In this document: positions 6,421 through 13,595 of the stretch, one piece after another
How positions within the stretch are numbered: the stretch's first letter is position 1
Layout of the letters: the number at the start of each line of letters is the position of its first letter
DNA from: Spirochaetaceae bacterium
Lineage (GTDB): Bacteria > Spirochaetota > Spirochaetia > DSM-2461
Length of the DNA stretch: 21,032 nt
Reading direction: 5' to 3'
Assembly (NCBI GenBank): GCA_003246505.1
Contig: QKAI01000449.1
Span: 1 to 21,032 of the forward strand
Position numbers and translations under genes: made by a program
Notes under the pieces: model-generated
Database searches by the model: none
The model's input: the letters and a program-made list of their open reading frames with translations, nothing else
Told to the model about the DNA's origin: nothing

Positions 6421-7835
6421 GGAAAGCATTACGAATTCTCCCCGCCGGGATATTTCTTCTGCTCATATCCTGCGCCAGCACGGTCACGTCCCAGATGCAG
6501 TACGTGGAGGCCGAGGCCTATGTCAAGCAGAGGAACTACTATGCCGCGGCGGAGGTCATCGAAGACGTCAAGGGAACCGCCTATAAGGAAAAGGAGAGAG
6601 TCCTCTACTATCTGGACGTGGGCATGCTCTATCACTACGCCCAGCGATACGAGGAGAGCAACAGCGCCCTGACAGAAGCGGAATACGCCATAGAGGAGCT
6701 GTATACCAACAGTATCTCCAAGTCCATCGGGTCCGCCGTTCTCAACGATAACGCCAGGGATTACTCCGGCGAAATTTACGAGGATCTCTACATCAACATT
6801 TTCAAGGCGCTGAATTATATTGCCCTTGACGACAATGAGAGCGCCCTGGTTGAGGTCCGCCGGCTGAACAACAAGATGAACCTGCTCCAGGACAAGTACA
6901 ACGCCCTTTACGACGAATACAGCCGGAGCGGTGAAGCCACCCAGGCCAAGGTGAACGAAATCACCAACCAGTTCCACGAAAACGCCCTGGCCCGGTATCT
7001 GGGCTGCATCCTCTACCGGAACGAAGGGGATTATGACGACGCCCGGATCGACCGGCGGAATTTCAACAACGCCTTTCTCACCCAGCCCCTTATCTATCCC
7101 TTTCCCATGGGCCTCCCCCCCGATTCCCAGCCGGCGGAGGGAACCGCCGTGCCTGTGAATTTCTTCGCCTTCTCCGGCCAGTCGCCGGGCAAAAAAGGGA
7201 TAACCTACTACATCGATTCCTCCGCGGGGACGCTCTTCTTCACCACGGTGGATCAGAACGAGGACAACTACCTGAAGGAGCTGGCCGATATAGACACCAT
7301 GTTCGTCCCCGGCCTGAGCTACGGATTCCATATGAAGCTTCAGTTTCCCCGCATGTTCAACCGGAGCTTTCCCGTGGATAAGATTTACGTTTACGCGGAC
7401 GATCTCATCCTGGGGACCCTGGGGCTGACCGAGGATATCGAGCACGTGGCCCAGACCACCTTCGCCCAGGAGCTCCCCCTCATCGTGGGAAAGACAGTGA
7501 CCAGGGCCATCGTGAAGGGAGTTGTCAAGGAGGCGGGCCAGGCGGCCACCAACTCGGTAATAGACGATCAGGTAGGCGGATTGGGAGGGGAGCTTCTCAA
7601 GCTGGCCATGGGCGTGGCCACCGACGCGGCGGTGGACGCCACGGAGAATGCGGACCTGCGCATTTCCAACTTCTTCCCCGCCAAGGCCTACGCGGGGGAA
7701 TTTTATCTGGAGCCGGGGGTTTACAACTTCCGGGTGGAGTATTATTACCAGGGTTCCCTCCTCTTCTCGGATAATCTGGGGCAGAGGGAAGTGAACCGGA
7801 ACAGTTCGATCTTAGAATCGGTCTTTTTGTTTTAA
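6414..7835 (+). CDS. COG3014-like TPR lipoprotein, partner of LpoB
   Basis: This 473 aa protein has a signal peptide ending LLLISC (lipidated Cys at 20), followed by a helical region of TPR-like repeats (about 28-170, e.g. AYVKQRNYYAAAEVIEDV and YAQRYEESNSALTEAEYAI). The C-terminal half is beta-rich and ends in EFYLEPGVYNFRVEYYYQG, typical of a surface-exposed domain. The layout and its position right after lpoB match the uncharacterised COG3014 proteins that accompany lpoB (COG3417) in proteobacteria. No enzymatic motif is visible. ATG 6414 overlaps the lpoB stop by seven bases, so translation is probably coupled. A role in controlling wall synthesis is inferred from context only. Confidence 0.7.
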   Translation: MVGKALRILPAGIFLLLISCASTVTSQMQYVEAEAYVKQRNYYAAAEVIEDVKGTAYKEKERVLYYLDVGMLYHYAQRYEESNSALTEAEYAIEELYTNSISKSIGSAVLNDNARDYSGEIYEDLYINIFKALNYIALDDNESALVEVRRLNNKMNLLQDKYNALYDEYSRSGEATQAKVNEITNQFHENALARYLGCILYRNEGDYDDARIDRRNFNNAFLTQPLIYPFPMGLPPDSQPAEGTAVPVNFFAFSGQSPGKKGITYYIDSSAGTLFFTTVDQNEDNYLKELADIDTMFVPGLSYGFHMKLQFPRMFNRSFPVDKIYVYADDLILGTLGLTEDIEHVAQTTFAQELPLIVGKTVTRAIVKGVVKEAGQAATNSVIDDQVGGLGGELLKLAMGVATDAAVDATENADLRISNFFPAKAYAGEFYLEPGVYNFRVEYYYQGSLLFSDNLGQREVNRNSSILESVFLF

Positions 7836-7847
7836 GCGAGGTATACC

Positions 7848-8897
7848 ATGAAACGATTCACAGTCACGGGGGCCCTTATCCTCCTCCTGCTTATTACGGG
7901 TTGCGTGTCTTCCCCCTCCCCTTCCGGGTCTTCGCCTAAGAAGCAGGATCAGCAGCCCGGATGGGTCGCCGACATCGGATCGGCCTATCCCGAGGCGGAG
8001 TATCTCGCCGTCCTGGGGGAAGGGGACTCCCTTTCCAAGGCCCAGGCCAAGGCGGCCTCCAATCTGGCTCTTATCTTCGAGAGCCGGGTCGTGGTGGATA
8101 GCAAGGTGGAGAGCCGCTACGTGGAAATGCGCACCAGCGGCATGTTCTCGGGAAGCTCCGAAGAGACCGCCGTAACCGATAATATCTCCCAGATGAGCGA
8201 CCAGACCCTCATGAATGTCAAATACGGGGAGTCCTGGACGGACAGCATGGGCAAGGTCATCGTGGCGGCCTACCTGAACAGGAAAGAGACGGCGGAACTC
8301 TACAAGACCCGTATGAACGATCAGTCCAAGGTGCTGAACCGGCTCATGGATCAGGGGGACAAATCTGACACCATGCTGTCCCGTTACGCCTACTACGATT
8401 CGGCCTACATCATCGCCATGGCGAACGAGGTGATGAAGGAACAGCTGGAAATCATCTCCCCCTCGGCGGCCAGGACGGCGGCCATGGGTTACGATCTGTC
8501 CCGCATCAAGACGAGCCGCACCTCCGCGGCGGAGGATCTCTCTTTTCGCATGGAGTTTACCGGCGACGACGGGGGCAACGCCGCCTCCATCCTTTCGGAA
8601 AGCCTCACCGGAATGGGATTTTCCGTCTCCCCCCGGGGGGATATCGCCGTGACAGGATCGGTCCGATCGGAAAAGATCGAAAGGAATAATGATTACCAGA
8701 ACTTCAAATGGTACCTGGCCATCGAGATCCGGGACGAATCGGGGCAGACCATCATGACCGTCAATGAAAACGGAATATCCACTTCCACCACCGAATCGGC
8801 CGCCAGATCCCGGGTCAATACGGATGTGAAAAAGGTTATCGACAAGGAATTCCAGAAGCAGTTCAACGCCTATCTTAACGGGTTCGTGGAAAAGTAA
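7848..8897 (+). CDS. LPP20-family lipoprotein
   Basis: This 349 aa lipoprotein has the cleanest lipobox of the operon (ITGC, Cys 19), followed by a Ser/Pro-rich linker (20-36). A block reading PGWV, then YPEAEYLAVLGEG, then KAQAKAASNLALIF (about 37-77) is the signature of LPP20/FlgP-type lipoproteins. The C-terminal half (about 170-349) contains a second region of alternating strands and helices ending in a helix before the stop. The start is ATG 7848, with GAGG a few bases upstream and 12 bases after the previous stop. It is third in the lpoB operon and is followed by a strong terminator. Its last 23 bases overlap the end of the convergent radical SAM gene. Confidence 0.75.
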   Translation: MKRFTVTGALILLLLITGCVSSPSPSGSSPKKQDQQPGWVADIGSAYPEAEYLAVLGEGDSLSKAQAKAASNLALIFESRVVVDSKVESRYVEMRTSGMFSGSSEETAVTDNISQMSDQTLMNVKYGESWTDSMGKVIVAAYLNRKETAELYKTRMNDQSKVLNRLMDQGDKSDTMLSRYAYYDSAYIIAMANEVMKEQLEIISPSAARTAAMGYDLSRIKTSRTSAAEDLSFRMEFTGDDGGNAASILSESLTGMGFSVSPRGDIAVTGSVRSEKIERNNDYQNFKWYLAIEIRDESGQTIMTVNENGISTSTTESAARSRVNTDVKKVIDKEFQKQFNAYLNGFVEK

Positions 8898-10404
8898 TCC
8901 CCCCGAGAACCGAGGAAACCAGATCCCCGTCTTGAAAGGGCACGGGGATCTTTTTTTTATGCCCGTCATAGGTATAAAGAATTTTCTCCCGGAGAATGGT
9001 ACCGATAAGTTCTTCATGGCGGGAGGCCTCCCCGCTGTTTTTCATGAGATTGAGAAGCCGGGCGAGGCGAAAGGCCGTCACGAGGCTTACCGTATCCAGG
9101 GATCCGGTCCAGGGATAGGCCATACTGCCCCGGGAGAGCCCCCAATGCCTGCCCCCGTAGGGATCGGTGCCCTGAAATCCCTCCAGTCCCGGGACGGGAT
9201 AGAAGAGGGAGATACCGATCTGGGTCGGCGCATCATAGAGGAGGCGCAGGGTCCGGGCGGTGCTCTCCCGGGAATCCCCCTCCAGGCCGCAGATGAAATA
9301 GGAAACCGAAGGAATGCCCCCCTTCTCCAGCTGAGAAAGATGGCTCCTCCAGCGGTCCAGGGAGAAAAACCGTTTCTCCCGCTCCCGCAAAGCCGGATCG
9401 GTTACGGCCAGGGAAAAATTGAACTGGCGGAATCCCAGGCCGATCAGCTCATCCAGAAAATCCCCGTCCAGCAGCTCATAGTCCAGGCCGTTTTCGGCGG
9501 TGAAGAAAAGCTCATCCCTCCCCCTACCCGCCCGCTCCCAGAGGGAGCGGAATGTCCGGAGAATCTCCCGGAAATAGGTTCTGTCCAGAAGGAGATTGTC
9601 ATCCTCCAGATCCAGGGTAAGCTTTCGTATGCCCCGGGGGTCGGGACGGTTTAAAAAGGAAGCGAATTCCCCGGCCATACGGTCCGGGGTGATCCGGCGC
9701 AGCGCCTCCCCCTGGGTCAGGCGGTTGGAACAGAAGCGGCATCCCCGGGGACAGCCCCGGGAGAGGAGGGTCGCCGCCTGGCGATGGGTCTTTCCCCCGG
9801 TGGTTTCCGAAATGACCGGAACCATCTCGTCGGAGGAACAGTAACGGCCGGCCCGGATGAGCTTATCCCCCCCTTCCCGGATGCGCAGTTCCTCCAGCCG
9901 GTTCTCCCGGAACAAGACCTCCCCCTCCCCCGCCAGGACCAGATCTATGGCCGGCTCATCGACGAAGGGGCCGGGATGGACCGTAACCCCGGCGCCCCCC
10001 ACGGCCAGAGGAATCCGGACCTTCCCCGATATCCGGCGGCAGGCCCGGGCCAGGGAGAGGACTTCCTCACCGTAGGCATGGGCGAAAAGGGAGATGAGGA
10101 TGAAATCGGGCTCATGGGAGAGGATGATCCGGGCGGCTTCTTCCGGTTCGGGCCCCCAGCGGGACCACCGGGTGAAGTAACTGACCGGGCCCCTTTCATC
10201 CGCAAGGCAGGGCAGAATGTGTCCGGCCCAGTCCGGGAGCGCCCCGGGGCGCTGCTTATCGGATGTCAGTGGGAAATTGATGAATAGGACCCGGTGGCCC
10301 TGCGCTTCAAGAAGGGCCTTAATTGAAAAGCCCCCCAGGGCCGAAAGGCGATGGGGGGTGGCATAAAAGTCTTCGAAGGAGGGCTGTGCGAGGACAACTC
10401 TCAT
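8875..10404 (-). CDS. Radical SAM protein with N-terminal B12-binding-like domain, function unknown
   Basis: This 509 aa protein has an N-terminal Rossmann-like domain of the B12-binding type (about 1-165: VVLAQPS, LGGFSIKALLEAQGHRV, PDFILISLFAHAYGEE, VGGAGVTVHPGPF, LVLAGEGE). The cobalamin-ligating DxHxxG motif is not evident, so cofactor binding is doubtful. The radical SAM core starts with LSRGCPRGCRFCSNRLTQG, whose C218, C222 and C225 would hold the 4Fe-4S cluster. Later segments LDLEDDNLLL, FFTAENGLDYELLD and YFICGLEGDS fit the same barrel. The layout recalls methylthiotransferase- or BchE-like enzymes, but the substrate is unknown. The start overlaps the LysM gene stop (ATGA, 10401-10404). 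The last ~30 residues include KKK encoded opposite the terminator T-run. Confidence 0.85.
   Translation of the reverse strand: MRVVLAQPSFEDFYATPHRLSALGGFSIKALLEAQGHRVLFINFPLTSDKQRPGALPDWAGHILPCLADERGPVSYFTRWSRWGPEPEEAARIILSHEPDFILISLFAHAYGEEVLSLARACRRISGKVRIPLAVGGAGVTVHPGPFVDEPAIDLVLAGEGEVLFRENRLEELRIREGGDKLIRAGRYCSSDEMVPVISETTGGKTHRQAATLLSRGCPRGCRFCSNRLTQGEALRRITPDRMAGEFASFLNRPDPRGIRKLTLDLEDDNLLLDRTYFREILRTFRSLWERAGRGRDELFFTAENGLDYELLDGDFLDELIGLGFRQFNFSLAVTDPALREREKRFFSLDRWRSHLSQLEKGGIPSVSYFICGLEGDSRESTARTLRLLYDAPTQIGISLFYPVPGLEGFQGTDPYGGRHWGLSRGSMAYPWTGSLDTVSLVTAFRLARLLNLMKNSGEASRHEELIGTILREKILYTYDGHKKKIPVPFQDGDLVSSVLGGITFPRTR
8921..8958 (+). terminator. Rho-independent terminator of the lipoprotein operon
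   Basis: A perfect 10-bp stem (AGATCCCCGT / ACGGGGATCT) with an 11-base loop is followed directly by eight T residues. It lies 23 bases after the LPP20 stop. On the opposite strand there is no T-run after the hairpin, so it should act in the + direction only. The whole element is inside the coding sequence of the convergent radical SAM gene, covering its codons 483-495. Confidence 0.9.
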
Positions 10405-11813
10405 TTAGGGGGAATAATCAGTACCTGTCCCGGAAAAATCAGGTCCGGATTCTGTATAATCCTTTTATTCCGTCTCCAGATCTTTGGCCAGAGGAAGGGA
10501 TTGTCATAGATAAAGTCATATTCCGAAATCCGCCACAGACAGTCGGTGTCCACCTTTCTGCCCACAACGGTATAGAAATCGCTGACCGCATTGCTCTGAT
10601 AGGCTTCCACGAAAATCTTCGCCTGATGGAAGTACTCGTTGGCCAGCTCCAGATTCTCCGCGTTACGGGCTTCCACGCCCTTCTCCCACAGCTTCTGGGC
10701 GGTCTTCAGGTAGCTCGGATCCACTTCCTGATCATCCCCCATGACACCGGTGCTTCCGTCGGCGGGAACGTAATCCTGAAGATTGCTCTCATCCTCCTGA
10801 ACGTCCACTTTATTCTCAAGCTTGAGGAGGGGATTGGTTCTGAGGTAGTCCTCTCCCTTCCAGGGATCGGGATCGATGATGTTGCCTTCCTCGTCCACCA
10901 CGGTCATGGTGGAGGCCTGCTCGATAGCCTTCATGACATCCACCAGGAGGCTGTCGGTCTTGTTGATCTGCTGCATCCGGCCACCGCCCTGGGCAATGCG
11001 CCGGGCGAGGGCCTTGGCCTTGAGGAGGGAGGCTTCCGAGCCCTTCATATCGTACTCGGCGTAAAGAACCCGTCCCTCTTCCAGGAGAGAATCGGCCTCT
11101 TCCAGCTCTTCCTCAGCCCAGAGGTAGGCTTCCAGCTCCTCCGCATCGTCCATGTACATCTCCGTATCACGGATTAGAATGTTCAGCCAGGCTATATTGT
11201 TCTCCACCCCGTCCTTGAGGCTCTTCTTGGCCGCCATGGTCTCCCGGTAGGCATACTGGGCGTCGGAATACTGACCGTCCAGGAACTTCCTCTCCGTATC
11301 CTCCCGCATGATGACCGTCTGGGCATAGGCCTTGGGGGCGTATTTGTCCGCTTCGATGGCCAGGAGGGCCTTATCCATTTTATTCATCTGGGCCAGGTAG
11401 TAATCCCGCACCGAAGCCAGGGAATCGTCATAGAGGGCATTGGCGGCGGCGATGAAGGCGTCGCTCCGTTTTTTCGCTTCCTCCGGATCGGACTGGGCCA
11501 GGGTCTTGATATCCTCAAGCTCCAGGGCCAGATCGTTGAAGCGGTCCCGGTAGAATTCGGCGGCGCCCACCTCGCCGGCCCTGAGGAGAGCCGCTTCCGC
11601 GTCATCCAGAAAGGAGAGATCCGCCTGGGCGGGTTCCTCAACGGGAGCAGCCGGTTCCTCAACGGGAGCAGCCGGTTCTTCCACAGCCGGTTCCTCCGGG
11701 GTTACCACGGCCGGCTCTTCCTGGGTATCGGTCGCTTCCGGCTCGGAACCGCAGGCGGAAAAGAAGAAAAGAGACGCCAGGACAATTAAAAAAGCATAAA
11801 AAACATTCTTCAT
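10401..11813 (-). CDS. Lipoprotein with long helical region and C-terminal LysM domain
   Basis: This 470 aa protein has a hydrophobic signal ending FFFSAC (lipidated Cys at 21) and then an acidic Pro/Glu/Ala linker with VEEPAAP repeats (about 32-64). A long alpha-helical region rich in Ala, Glu and Lys follows (about 66-290), probably coiled-coil or TPR-like. After a loop segment and another helical stretch, a LysM domain (about 417-470) shows TDCLWRISEYDFIYDNPFLWP, then NPDLIFPGQVLIIP. LysM binds glycan chains of peptidoglycan, so the protein probably links the membrane to the wall. Spirochaetes commonly carry such lipoproteins. SD-like GGGGGAG lies a few bases before ATG 11813. It is translationally coupled to the radical SAM gene. 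Confidence 0.88.
   Translation of the reverse strand: MKNVFYAFLIVLASLFFFSACGSEPEATDTQEEPAVVTPEEPAVEEPAAPVEEPAAPVEEPAQADLSFLDDAEAALLRAGEVGAAEFYRDRFNDLALELEDIKTLAQSDPEEAKKRSDAFIAAANALYDDSLASVRDYYLAQMNKMDKALLAIEADKYAPKAYAQTVIMREDTERKFLDGQYSDAQYAYRETMAAKKSLKDGVENNIAWLNILIRDTEMYMDDAEELEAYLWAEEELEEADSLLEEGRVLYAEYDMKGSEASLLKAKALARRIAQGGGRMQQINKTDSLLVDVMKAIEQASTMTVVDEEGNIIDPDPWKGEDYLRTNPLLKLENKVDVQEDESNLQDYVPADGSTGVMGDDQEVDPSYLKTAQKLWEKGVEARNAENLELANEYFHQAKIFVEAYQSNAVSDFYTVVGRKVDTDCLWRISEYDFIYDNPFLWPKIWRRNKRIIQNPDLIFPGQVLIIPPK
11632..11673 (-). repeat. Two perfect 21-bp tandem repeats in the LysM lipoprotein linker
   Basis: The unit GGTTCCTCAACGGGAGCAGCC (written here as + strand 11632-11652) is repeated exactly at 11653-11673, with degenerate copies further on to about 11700. 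It encodes the in-frame heptad A-A-P-V-E-E-P. Copy number may vary between strains without a frameshift. Confidence 0.85.
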
Positions 11814-11829
11814 GTCATACTCCCCCTAC

Positions 11830-11858
11830 AATGTAGCACGAAGAGAAAAAACCGTCAA
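11830..11858 (-). promoter_or_regulatory. Sigma-70-type promoter of the LysM/radical SAM operon
   Basis: On the minus strand TTGACG (11858-11853, 5/6) and TACATT (11835-11830, 4/6) are 17 bases apart. Initiation would be near 11823, giving a very short leader of about ten bases that still contains GGAG before ATG 11813. Confidence 0.55.
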
Positions 11859-11903
11859 ACATTTACCCTTTTCCCGAGGGAGAAATGAATGGAAATTTCG
11901 TGA

Positions 11904-12818
11904 TTATTCCGTGGAGTCCCCGTAGTTTTCCCAGGCCCGCCTGTGCCTTTCCGCCACTTCCCGGCGCAGGAAATCCGGTCCCAGCACGGTCAGGCCCGGT
12001 CCGTATCCCAAAAGAAAGGAGTAGACCCCCTCGTCCAGGGGCCAGGCCAGGAGCAGCCGGAATCCCCGGGGATCTTCGATCCAATCCGCCCCCCGGAAGA
12101 ATTCCTCCGCCCTCTCCTTCGCCGGGGGGGAGAAAAGAAGATCCATCTCCACGGGCTCCTCCTTTCCCTCCAGAAGGAGGGGGGGCAATCCGGCCAGGCG
12201 GCTCTTCCGGTCGAAGGGAGTCCCCCCCGGGGAAACGGCTTCTATCCGGGCGATTTTGAAAAGCCGGTAATCCCCCCGCTTCCGGCACCAGGCCTGGAGA
12301 TACCAGTTCCGGTTGTGAAAGGTCAGCCTCAGGGGCTCTATCTCCCTCTCCGACCGGTTGCCCTCCCCCGTCCGATAGGTCAGGACCAGGGTTTTCTGCG
12401 CCCGGATTTCCCCGGCCAGGCGGGCCATGATCTCCCGTTCCTCCCCGGAAAGGCTCCCCGTCAGATCATAATCGGCCAGGGGTTCCTCCCCCCCTCCGGT
12501 CAGGCGGGCTATCTTCTCCACCGCCCTGTCCATGACCTCGTCCCCGGTGATTTCCGGCAGCCCCCGGACGACGGACAGGACTTCCCCCAGCTCGTCGGCG
12601 GAGAAGAACCGCCGTTCCAGGCGGTAGCCCTCCATGAGGGAGAGGCCGCCCCCCTTCCCCTGTTCGGCGAAAACGGGTATCCCCGCCTGGGCCAGGGTTT
12701 CCATATCCCGGTAGATAGTCCTGACGGAGACCTCGAAGGTTTCGGCCAGCTCCGACGCGGTGACCCGGTCCCGGGTAAAAAGAATGAGGAGAAGGGCGAG
12801 GAGTCGGTCGATTTTCAT
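11904..12818 (-). CDS. WYL-domain transcriptional regulator with N-terminal helix-turn-helix (YafY/DeoR-like)
   Basis: This 304 aa regulator begins with a winged helix-turn-helix (about 1-60). Its recognition region reads TASELAETFEVSVRTIYRDMETL, followed by the wing segment GIPVFAEQGKGGGLSL. The WYL domain (about 135-215) contains EIEPLRLTFHNRNWYLQAW and a following FKIARI strand. WYL domains sense ligands, and nucleic acid or nucleotide signals are known for some. A short C-terminal domain (WCX-like) ends near LRREVAERHRRAWENY. ATG 12818 has no Shine-Dalgarno sequence and follows a -10 element by six bases. It is divergent from the HAD phosphatase, with a palindromic TTGATCAA between them. 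Control of that neighbour or of itself is plausible but unproven. Confidence 0.9.
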   Translation of the reverse strand: MKIDRLLALLLILFTRDRVTASELAETFEVSVRTIYRDMETLAQAGIPVFAEQGKGGGLSLMEGYRLERRFFSADELGEVLSVVRGLPEITGDEVMDRAVEKIARLTGGGEEPLADYDLTGSLSGEEREIMARLAGEIRAQKTLVLTYRTGEGNRSEREIEPLRLTFHNRNWYLQAWCRKRGDYRLFKIARIEAVSPGGTPFDRKSRLAGLPPLLLEGKEEPVEMDLLFSPPAKERAEEFFRGADWIEDPRGFRLLLAWPLDEGVYSFLLGYGPGLTVLGPDFLRREVAERHRRAWENYGDSTE

Positions 12819-12824
12819 GGAATC

Positions 12825-12853
12825 AGTATCAACCGGGAGCAGGAATTGATCAA
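12825..12853 (-). promoter_or_regulatory. Candidate promoter of the WYL regulator, leaderless arrangement
   Basis: On the minus strand TTGATC (12853-12848) and GATACT (12830-12825) are 17 bases apart. They are followed by six bases and the ATG. Both hexamers match consensus at four positions. The -35 is part of the palindrome TTGATCAA (12846-12853). Confidence 0.4.
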
Positions 12854-12867
12854 GATGTCTCTTTTTC

Positions 12868-12896
12868 TTGAATTAGAGGAAAAATATGGCTACATT
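12868..12896 (+). promoter_or_regulatory. Candidate promoter of the HAD phosphatase gene, leaderless arrangement
   Basis: TTGAAT (12868-12873) and TACATT (12891-12896) are 17 bases apart. They are followed by six bases and the ATG at 12903. Each hexamer has 4/6 consensus matches. The position argues against the upstream in-frame ATG at 12855. Confidence 0.4.
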
Positions 12897-12902
12897 GAGC
12901 CC

Positions 12903-13595
12903 ATGAAAGAGTACAAATACCTTTTGATAGATGCGGACGGGACCTTTCTGGATTTTGAAAAAACCGAATTCCAGGCCCTGCATAACACCATTGACCGGCT
13001 GGGCTGGAAGGACAGGGAATTCTTTATAAACACCTACCTGGACATCAACCGCCAAGTCTGGGCGGGACTGGAAGCGGGCCAGGTGGATGCGGGGCAGGTC
13101 AATGACCTGCGATTCGAAGGCCTCCACAGGGAACTGTGCAAAGCCGGCAGCCCCTCCCTTTCGGCCCGGGAGCTGGGGGAATACTACCTGGTCCAGCTGG
13201 GGCGGGGGGATTTTCTCATGGAGGGGGGCCGGGAGTTTCTGGACTACCTGAAGGACAGGTACGTCCTGATACTCGCCACTAACGGGCTCTCCCGGGTCCA
13301 GAGGGCGCGGCTCAAAAAGGCCGGCCTTGAGGATCACTTCGACCGGCTGGCCATTTCCCAGGAAATGGGGGTCCACAAGCCCCTTCCGGAGTTCTTCGAA
13401 AAGGCCCTGGAGGGATACGAATACGAAAAGGGGGATGTCCTTATGATCGGGGACAGCCTCGCCTCGGACATGGCCGGGGCGGAGGCTTTCGGAATAGACG
13501 GCTGCTGGTTCAACGGCAGGGAGCTCCTCAACGACGGGACGGCGGCTCCCACCTACGAAATCGCCCGGCTTGAGGAGATCCGGAATATCCTCTAG
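12903..13595 (+). CDS. HAD-superfamily phosphatase, YjjG-like (5'-nucleotidase type)
   Basis: This 230 aa protein has all four HAD motifs: DADGT (nucleophile D10, acid D12), ATNG (motif II), KP in GVHKPLPEFF (motif III), and GDSLASDMAGA (motif IV). The helical cap insert after motif I (about 16-90) and LSRVQRARLKKAGLEDHFD followed by ISQEMG are close to YjjG, which dephosphorylates pyrimidine and non-canonical nucleoside monophosphates. The exact substrate is an inference. The start is ATG 12903. The same frame stays open far upstream (from 11943), but that part is the shadow of the WYL gene. The stop TAG shares the palindrome CTAG with the galU stop on the other strand. Confidence 0.88.
   Translation: MKEYKYLLIDADGTFLDFEKTEFQALHNTIDRLGWKDREFFINTYLDINRQVWAGLEAGQVDAGQVNDLRFEGLHRELCKAGSPSLSARELGEYYLVQLGRGDFLMEGGREFLDYLKDRYVLILATNGLSRVQRARLKKAGLEDHFDRLAISQEMGVHKPLPEFFEKALEGYEYEKGDVLMIGDSLASDMAGAEAFGIDGCWFNGRELLNDGTAAPTYEIARLEEIRNIL

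Noticed and set aside
8898..8960. The terminator hairpin as bidirectional
   Set aside because: On the minus strand the hairpin is followed by GGTTTCCTC rather than a T-run, and it lies before the radical SAM stop codon.
7812..9017. A 401-codon minus-strand frame opposite the LPP20-like gene
   Set aside because: The lipoprotein on the + strand has a signal peptide, lipobox, ribosome binding site and family motif. The antisense product does not resemble anything.
11860..11903. Possible terminator after the WYL regulator
   Set aside because: Only a 3-bp CCC/GGG pairing is present, with no T-run in the right direction. The regulator transcript may read into the LysM operon.
11943..12902. Long N-terminal extension of the HAD phosphatase frame
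   Set aside because: It is antisense to the WYL regulator and Pro/Gly/Gln-rich. HAD motif I begins ten residues after ATG 12903, where a promoter also fits.
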